Below, piece by piece: positions 57,601 through 64,000 of a DNA stretch of 64,000 nt. Origin of the DNA: Leptodontidium sp. MPI-SDFR-AT-0119 (Eukaryota > Ascomycota > Leotiomycetes > Helotiales > Leptodontidiaceae); the NCBI GenBank assembly GCA_020726505.1, contig JAHLEZ010000039.1:1-64000 (forward strand), in the 5' to 3' direction. Every line of letters starts with the position of its first letter. Positions within the stretch are counted from its first letter, which is position 1. The position numbers were made by a program, and so were the translations under genes. Below the pieces are notes generated by a model. The model was not told where the DNA came from and did no database searches. It saw only the letters and a program-made list of their open reading frames with translations.

Positions 57601-59110
57601 TTTATCTGGTAGCTAAAACTCTATTTGATGAAGGGTCCGTTATATCCTATCGCATCGTGCCTATCTGTTATTCGACTTTGGCTTATTCCCTTGAATTTTT
57701 GGAATGATAATTAATCATTGTCCGTTTTGTCTGTGCTCAAACGGTCCGTCCTGTCTTGTCTTGTCAGCTATTACGGTCCGGAGCGTGCGGAGCGGGAAAG
57801 ATGGCATAGCATAGCGTAGATAGCTTCCTTCTCAAGAGTCTGGGAAAGTTGGGTTTCTGTTTGTGTTGGCGGTTTGGCGGTTTACTTGGAACAGAGAGGG
57901 GAAAGAGAGGGAAGGAAAAGTGTAACTGGATGAAGATAAACGAGGAGCAAGCTTGGATCGCTGAGTGATTGGGCGTGAGCTGGACTACTAAAGCGTAAAG
58001 TGAAATCTCAACTGTAGGTTTGAATTCGATATAGGGATATTTTTTCTTTAGGGAAGGCATAACAGGGGTTGAATTATCCCAAGTTTTCGGACTCGGGAGT
58101 TGGGTAGTGGATGTGCGTTGGGAGCGTGGGAGCAGAGGAAGGGTTGGGATTTTGATTCATGACTCCTGGAGGTGGTTGTACGAGTAGCGGGGCATGGAGG
58201 GAGTGAGCAAAGAGGATGTGTTCATGCATGTAGGGCCTGCAGGCTCCAACGCTCATACTCTGCACTTGCCGGTCATGGATAAAAAGTAAGAAAGAGGGAT
58301 ATGGATAGCTGGTAAACTTTAGAAGCGAGACGGGATTTGATCAATGCTGAAATCCCGGAAGGCAATCTGGATCAACATGTCTGTGTTATGGTATGGAATC
58401 TGAGTTGGTACTGGAAAGATAGCACTACTTGTTTGTGAACTGAACTTCCTTGTAATGTGATGGACGTGCGTGATCAACAATGATACTTGGAGCTTGGAAG
58501 CGGCAATTCCATCTCACCCATGCTTCTAAACGCTTAGACTGCATGCTGACCACCTGCTCAACGGATGATGGTTATTATTCATGACCTGTTCTTGAATCCG
58601 TTGTTGTCACTTCGCTAATTTTCGCTGCCGAACAATATCCATCCCGTTTCTGATCTGAGTACTCGGTGAACCACCTAGCGTATGGCCCAAGTCCTCGAGC
58701 CTGGACTCCCATATGATTTGCCAGCTCGTAATTTACCAGCCTCGAGATTGAAACAAGAGGAGAAGATGGCGAGACCGTGATCGGCAAGCCGAAGCTCCTT
58801 TCCCCTCTCTTGCTACGCTAACAGAATTCCTTGGCTCGCGCTCCATGGCTTGACTTAGCAAGGCTTTCCATACCACATGTCGTCTCAAGAGACGTCGAAG
58901 ATCTGATCACTTGACGACCTTAGCATTCAAGATAAGAGTCCATGAAACTGGTGTTTCTGGTCCGAGCATATACCGACGATAGCCAGAAACCGCACATGTC
59001 AAGCCACCGCATATTTTGAAAGCGGTGAGTATCCACACGATGGCATGGTCTTTCATCTGTTGTCGTTCAGAACACTCAAACCCATTCAAGCTTTCATTAA
59101 AATATCAGCA
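54622..59110. other. Gene-poor stretch with one uncertain ORF
   Basis: The largest frame is 55305-55955 on the plus strand: 216 codons from an ATG, with a hydrophobic segment FLFFFLVITTYFLSV and a Ser/Thr/Asn-rich remainder. I recognise no family, and it may be chance. Another coding-like minus-strand stretch is 58787-58575 (SRLVNYELANHMGVQARGL), without a start or partner exon. There is a run of 17 A at 57015-57031. A direct CAAGTCG repeat lies at about 56556-56580. The rest shows nothing I can support. Confidence 0.35.
57468..57513. repeat. 15-bp minisatellite (TGCTGTGCTGTGCTT unit)
   Basis: Three tandem copies of a 15-base unit made of GCTGT blocks, followed by a compositionally biased GAGGCGA/GAAGCGA stretch. 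Confidence 0.85.
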
Positions 59111-60730
59111 TCATGTGATTCTTCCCGTCTCGCTCTGGCGAAGGGCATCGATTTCTCGTTGGAGTTTGCTCAGGTCCGCTAGTATATCGTGCTTGTTTGT
59201 GGATTCGGCTGCATCTTCAGGTTGCGACCCTCGTCGAGCACTTTCATTGCTCCGCCGAGAGTACTCACCGCTCGGCCGCTGTGAGTTGCCAGGGGATTGG
59301 ATCTCCATGCTACCACGGCTATGGCGAGGCGGTGGAGGCGGAGGTGCCATGACCGATGCTCTTTTGTTGGTGGAAGATAGGTCCAAGCTGAAAACGGAGG
59401 GAGGTTTACCTCCAGAAACAGATCGAGATGAACCTCGAGCTGGTGGTGGAGCTGGCAACGAGATTGTCGATGGCGATGTCAACGGTGTATGTGAAGCCCC
59501 TCTGACCGCTCCTGGGCGACGAGATGGAGGAGGTGGAGGGACTCTGACGCTCTCTGTTGATGGCCTCCTGTTTTCCTGTAACGACAATCTCGGATGGTCC
59601 TCCTCTGGCTTGGGTGATAATCTGGTTGAATCACTTCTAGTCAACTTCGATTCAGCTACCATCTGGCTGTGACGGCGAGTGAGTGGTGGCGCTGGTGGTG
59701 GGTTCTTCTTCCGTATCGATGAGGATGGAGATGGCGGCTCTGGTGTCTTTCCAGCTGATTCCTTGTCAAAAACAGATTCACGCTCCGTTTCATGACTGGC
59801 TCGAGTTGGGGCTGGAGGTAAGGGCTTGTTGAGATCGGTCTGGGAGCGAGAACTGGAGCCGAAGTAGTGTTGGGATGTGATGGAGCCTGGGGTAGGAGGC
59901 GATTGCAAAGCGTTTGATGCTGCACCTTCATCTCGCAGTTCGACCTTTATCAATTTGCCATGCCTCGAGCTTGGTGGTGGGGGTTTCTTCCTGGGAGCTG
60001 CTGATGGCTCTGGCATCAGGCCTCTCCTATCATCTTCTGGTTCCGATATCTCGTGCGATGTGCGAGGTGATTCCGGCAATGGCTCCTGCACTGCTTCGAA
60101 AATAGACTGTCGGGATATTGATGATGTATCTGTGCTACTTCCCCCATCCCCGAGACTATGTGCCACATGCGTATGCGCCCCAGGCTGGGCTGGAGATGTA
60201 CTCAGCCCAGCATTGCCCGTCATCAACAATCTCTTGAATGCCTCCACATCCATAGATGCTCTGCCAGCGGTTGTAGTATTGGTCGGGTGTGATAGTGGAG
60301 CTTCTCGTTCCGGATGTTCCATAGTCTCCAGTGTTTTTGAAAATGGATTCGCCGGGGCTCTGTTAGGTCTGCTTGTTCCCTCGTCCTCAGACGTATCCGA
60401 TGTTACACTATCGAAAGGATCATCTGCCCGCGAAATTGGGGGCGAGGGAGGTCTGCCAGGTGTTGTGTAGCTATCCTCCCCAACCGTTGAGGAAGAATCG
60501 GGTATGGAAGGTGTAGACGGTGATGGCGGAGGAGGGGACTGCACGCGCACTTTCTTCGTGATCTTCTTGGGTATAGCTGTTTGCTCGATGCTAGCAGCTT
60601 CTGCAGCTATGTTTCCGTATTGAGGGGATATGTGGATGTTCGTAGAGGGGCGCTCTGACATAGCAGAGGGGAGGGTCGAAGAAGGTGTTTTCCTCCGAAA
60701 AGGGTTCGAGGAGGGCAGTTCGGCAGACAT
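59111..60730 (-). CDS. Proline-rich NPF-motif protein, probable endocytic/actin scaffold
   Basis: Single-exon gene of 539 residues, largely disordered. It carries two NPF tripeptides (SSNPFRR at about residues 8-14, PANPFSKTLETME near 130), which in other proteins bind EH domains of endocytic adaptors. It has many polyproline/PxxP stretches (SPPPPSP, RKKPPPPSS, NPPPAPPL, VPPPPPSRRPG, APPPPPPRHS) typical of SH3 and profilin partners, a conserved-looking block MDVEAFKRLLMTGNAG near 160, and a C-terminal amphipathic helix DILADLSKLQREIDALR. It has no signal peptide or membrane segment. The start ATG (MSAELPSSNPF) has good context, ATCAAGATG. A role in cortical actin patches or endocytosis is inference from the motifs; the ortholog is not identified. 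Confidence 0.8.
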   Translation of the reverse strand: MSAELPSSNPFRRKTPSSTLPSAMSERPSTNIHISPQYGNIAAEAASIEQTAIPKKITKKVRVQSPPPPSPSTPSIPDSSSTVGEDSYTTPGRPPSPPISRADDPFDSVTSDTSEDEGTSRPNRAPANPFSKTLETMEHPEREAPLSHPTNTTTAGRASMDVEAFKRLLMTGNAGLSTSPAQPGAHTHVAHSLGDGGSSTDTSSISRQSIFEAVQEPLPESPRTSHEISEPEDDRRGLMPEPSAAPRKKPPPPSSRHGKLIKVELRDEGAASNALQSPPTPGSITSQHYFGSSSRSQTDLNKPLPPAPTRASHETERESVFDKESAGKTPEPPSPSSSIRKKNPPPAPPLTRRHSQMVAESKLTRSDSTRLSPKPEEDHPRLSLQENRRPSTESVRVPPPPPSRRPGAVRGASHTPLTSPSTISLPAPPPARGSSRSVSGGKPPSVFSLDLSSTNKRASVMAPPPPPPRHSRGSMEIQSPGNSQRPSGEYSRRSNESARRGSQPEDAAESTNKHDILADLSKLQREIDALRQSETGRIT

Positions 60731-61694
60731 CTTGATTAAGTAGAAACATCCAGCTCTGCTCTGCTCTTCGATTGTGTGATTATTGTATTATTGAGGATAT
60801 CAGGATTGTCATCATTCGTGGGGTCGACGACGTTGCTCGTTGCTTGGGGCCGGAAGCTCGGTGATGGGTGAGGCGTCTTGATCTTGTCTTATCAAATGGC
60901 GCGGGCTCGGCGTCGCGAAGCTTATTTGGCAGCAACATCAGCCCAGCGGCGTTTCCCCACAATCGGCACTGGGATCTGAGCATTTCGTTCCCCAGATCTG
61001 ATCTGAACCACGGACATTTTGGCTGGGGGATGAGAGCTGAAACAAGATCTTATTGTGGGCCACGAAGTATGGTTATTGTCTTGGACAAAGCCCCGAAATC
61101 ACGAATGTGAATCCAGCTTCAAGACACTTCCGATGTCTTGCCAAGCAGTTCATCCCGTCTTCATGACAGATCACTCACTCATGGCAAGTTCTAACGAGAC
61201 GCTGATCTCATGTGGATAAACAAACCCTACTTGTTTCAACCAAACGATCCATGAAAGAGACAATGCCTTTGTAAAGCAACGTGCAAATATCTCAGGTTAC
61301 TCCAGAGGCGTTGAGAGCCCCATGCTTACCTTGTAGACCTAGAGCATTCAACATTCAATATACCCTTGTCTCAAACTCAAAAGTCAAGAACCATTCCACT
61401 GTGTTTGAATTTGTCATTCATTTCTGCTTGCCATGTCCTTAAACTCCTGTTCATGCATGGGTATAGTCCGAAAATCAATCAACTCCCCAGGCCATCCATG
61501 CAATGCAAACCACTTAAACCACCCAATGGAACACCCCCAAGCAGCATCCAACCCAAAGTCGAGTCCTAGCCATCCGAAAATCCACGCCAATACAAGTCCA
61601 CTGGCCTCCAAGTCGAGATTGAGCCAGTCGATACAGTTCCAATCCTGTCCAGGTCGGTATCCAGTCCAGTACATGGGTGATGTCTATGATTGAT
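60731..61694. other. Intergenic between NPF protein and eco1
   Basis: It contains the promoter of the NPF-motif gene and the 3' flank of eco1. I see no gene. Confidence 0.5.
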
Positions 61695-63191
61695 TCATTT
61701 TCTGACTTGACCAGGAACCTTACGCTTCGGGACAGACTCCGCCGAGTTGACCAGAAGTTTGACGTCCTGGCCGGGGAAGACCTGGTTGAAGACACCTTGG
61801 AAGTAGTTGCAAGCAAACTTGTAACCAAGGTTTGTTGGTCTCGAGAAGGCAACCTTCGACTTGGGAATGATATAGTTACCAATGAAGTGTTCGCGGGCAA
61901 TATCGAGGAGATCGCGAGCGAAATGAATTGACTTATAAGCTCCGCGGCGGAATCCCTCATCGACCCAGATCCGATCAACGCACATATTGACATCATTGGT
62001 GGCAATATCAGTGGAGATTTCTTCCTCGACAATGGCAAAGTCTCTCAACTCTTTCTCACGGATACCAGCACCAGCCTTGGATTTCTCTTCCTTAGAAGGG
62101 GCACGATCTCCAAACCCCTTCGCATGGATGTAAGCACTAGCCTTGGAGATGCGTTCGGAAATGACGGCGGCGACAGGTCGGTTGGCAACCAGGGTAATGA
62201 AAACATGGCTTTCTCCGATCTCATTATCCTTCGCACAGCCCAACTCTTTGTTGACCTTGTCAAGCACGCGTGTGGCAAAGGCGCGGCAACCAGCGGGACT
62301 ATCGCGGTGGACTCTGATGCATCTCAGCTCTCTGATAATACCCGAGTCATGAACGAACTGAAAGCATCCTGGAAGGGTGACTGGATACAGGTTTGAGACA
62401 TCGGAGCCACAGTTGACCTGTTCATCGTGGTAGGCTTGGTGCGCCTTGACCTCGTCGTCCATGGTCTTGTCGTAGAGCAAGCCGCAGTCCTTGCAGGAGA
62501 CTAGAGTGGTGGTACCGCTAAGGCTGAGTTTGGTTTGCTTCAATCGATTGGCTCCAGCGGCGGACGCGAACTTGGCTGGGCTTGGAACACATGGAGTGAG
62601 AGCAGTCGCAGCAATTGAACCACCGCCGTATGCCGACAAAGGTTTGCGGTCGATCGCATCACCGTCGATGTACTTGTCGGAAAGGGGGTACTGAACGTCG
62701 CGGTGGTTAAGGCAGACGTAGTCCTCGACACACTGAGAGCATACGCTCGAAGACGACTCGGTGGTCAGAGGCATCCTGACGATCGGAGAAGCTTTTGGCT
62801 TGGTAGAGAGTCTCCTTTTCGGTGGGTTCTGACGTTTCCGTGACGAGATTCGGAGGCTAATTGCCTCTGAGGAAGGCGATGAGGGTGGAGTCGATCTTGG
62901 CTCAAGGTTGTCGGAGGATTGACGATCAGATCGAATCGGAGCGGGACTGGAGGAACTTGACAGGGGCTGAAAGTAGCTTTGAATTGAAGATCGCGCGAAT
63001 TTCTTCGCAGGAGGTAATTCAACAACTGATTGAAGGCCCTGGGAGAGCTTCCTTTTGCTAGGAGGCTTTTCTGTGGTGATGTTGACGCGTCTTGAGTACG
63101 TCCTGAGAGGCGCGACTCTGGAGAATTTTGTGTCAGGAAGGTCTAAGGTGAGAAATGGGAAGTGGCCGCACCTGTTGCTGCCTGAAGTCAT
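61695..63191 (-). CDS. eco1: Cohesin acetyltransferase Eco1
   Basis: Nuclear acetyltransferase that modifies Smc3 to establish sister-chromatid cohesion in S phase (family knowledge). The preferred model has exons 63191-63172 and 63117-61695, 480 residues; without the first intron it is 498, because the 54-bp intron is in frame. The disordered N-terminus has a PIP-box-like stretch SIQSYFQPL. The C2H2 finger is CKDCGLLYD...KAHQAYH (C-x2-C...H-x3-H). The acetyltransferase domain follows: ESHVFITLVANRPVAAV, VNMCVDRIWVDEGFRRGAY with the acetyl-CoA loop region, and YIIPKSKVAFSRPTNLGYKFA, the Eco1 C-terminal signature. The conserved RxxG-type loop reads RRGAYK, slightly unlike the usual RRKGIA. Upstream ATGs in the same open frame exist, but this ATG has the better context, GCCATGAC. 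Confidence 0.88.
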   Translation of the reverse strand: MTSGSNRCGHFPFLTLDLPDTKFSRVAPLRTYSRRVNITTEKPPSKRKLSQGLQSVVELPPAKKFARSSIQSYFQPLSSSSSPAPIRSDRQSSDNLEPRSTPPSSPSSEAISLRISSRKRQNPPKRRLSTKPKASPIVRMPLTTESSSSVCSQCVEDYVCLNHRDVQYPLSDKYIDGDAIDRKPLSAYGGGSIAATALTPCVPSPAKFASAAGANRLKQTKLSLSGTTTLVSCKDCGLLYDKTMDDEVKAHQAYHDEQVNCGSDVSNLYPVTLPGCFQFVHDSGIIRELRCIRVHRDSPAGCRAFATRVLDKVNKELGCAKDNEIGESHVFITLVANRPVAAVISERISKASAYIHAKGFGDRAPSKEEKSKAGAGIREKELRDFAIVEEEISTDIATNDVNMCVDRIWVDEGFRRGAYKSIHFARDLLDIAREHFIGNYIIPKSKVAFSRPTNLGYKFACNYFQGVFNQVFPGQDVKLLVNSAESVPKRKVPGQVRK

Positions 63192-64000
63192 GGCCGTCTT
63201 GGGCAAGCGGGGCACAGGCCCGCACGTCGTTTTGTCCTGTTCTATTCGAGGTTTGATGCTATTCAGAGATTCGAGGTTGTTAGAGAGGTTGAGAGATGCG
63301 ATGTGTGAAGACGTGGAGTTAAGTCCCTGCATTCGAATAACCGAGCACGCTAAGGCTACACGGAAGCACGTGCAGTAACTTACCCTTTCCTTTCTCGAAG
63401 CGAGCCCCTTCGTTTTTCGCACCTCTCCATTATATGTTTTTGTCTCCAAAGAAGTCAAAGGTTATTCGTTTCAGAGAAAGGTTAGCGTTGTAGATTGCAA
63501 AGTTGTTCTCTGAGCGTTTACGATACGACAGACCTCACGCGCGTTGTGCTCCCTGGTCTGGTTCTTGGTTAATTTGGACAAGCAACTCTCCTGTTGCCTC
63601 CACATGTTTACCACATTTGATGGACGCAAATTTTTTTTTTTTTTTTTGGGAATATAAAGCCGCAAAGGCCATTCAAGTACACTGCAGCCATTTCATGACG
63701 TACTTTAGGAGCAAGAGTGATCACTCCAAATTCCAGACCAAATTACAATTCTTCATCCTGAGCAAGAGATAGGATGCAGCGAGTAAATGAAAAATTCTAG
63801 CTATTAAGGGCCAGTGGAGGCAAGTAGAAGCAAGTCAAAAGATGCGTCTAGCAGACAATGCCATGGTTGGAGGCACAGCCAGATTGCTTACAGTACACCA
63901 CCCTATCTCACACGCATCCAGATAGAGGCTCTAGATGAGAATTATGAAAAGTCTATTTCCGGCCTTCTACAAGCCAAGGTCACCACATAACCCAGGCGTA
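63192..64000. other. Upstream of eco1, window end
   Basis: Promoter region of eco1 followed by sequence with no recognised gene. A run of 17 T lies at 63631-63647. Confidence 0.5.

Noticed and set aside
1..64000. CRISPR array, rRNA or prokaryotic operon features
   Set aside because: No regularly spaced direct repeats, no rRNA-like sequence, and the genes have spliceosomal introns. The organism is a fungus.

Overview
The window is nuclear DNA of a filamentous ascomycete (Pezizomycotina). Supporting signs are genes split by introns of about 48-130 bases with GT...AG ends and CTAAC-like branch sites, and a typical filamentous-fungal gene set: a NoxB-type NADPH oxidase, a Zn2Cys6 regulator, a HET-domain remnant, a GPI-type surface protein and a PhzF-like protein. 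The encoded proteins look most like those of Leotiomycetes such as the Botrytis/Sclerotinia group. That placement is an impression from family resemblance, not a computed result.

Layout. 1-4.6 kb: upstream DNA rich in simple repeats. 4.6-6.4 kb (+): noxB. 8.3-9.5 kb (-): a frameshifted fucose-lectin-like pseudogene. 11.2-12.5 kb (-): a four-helix membrane protein. 15.1-16.1 kb (-): histone H1 with a 14-base microexon. 16.1-20.9 kb: no intact gene, only coding-like relics. 20.9-22.5 kb (-) and 23.5-24.0 kb (+): a formaldehyde-dehydrogenase-like zinc enzyme and an ABM-fold protein that diverge from a shared 1 kb promoter. 24.4-25.3 kb (-): a secreted GPI-type protein with three cysteine-bounded repeats. 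26.6-27.7 kb (+): a Gln/Met/Leu repeat protein. 32.6-33.4 kb (-): a PhzF-family protein. 34.7-38.7 kb (-): a full-size ABCG transporter. 47.6-49.7 kb (-): a Zn2Cys6/AT-hook regulator. 59.1-60.7 kb (-): a proline-rich NPF-motif protein. 61.7-63.2 kb (-): the cohesin acetyltransferase Eco1.

The most unusual segment is 28.2-31.8 kb. It lies between an intron-bearing tRNA-Gly(GCC) gene and a decayed copy of the same tRNA gene in direct orientation, and the two share an identical 37-base 3' end. Between them are a 90-bp tandem duplication, a broken HET-domain gene invaded or flanked by two different short inverted-repeat elements, a small GRF-zinc-finger ORF and a run of 23 G. It looks like an accessory island and is the best candidate for something undescribed.

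Two long stretches (38.7-47.6 and 49.7-59.1 kb) are gene-poor. They hold only candidate exons (44.2-45.0 kb and 52.8-54.6 kb) that I could not assemble into convincing gene models. Exon coordinates are from hand reading of splice signals and reading-frame continuity, without transcript data.
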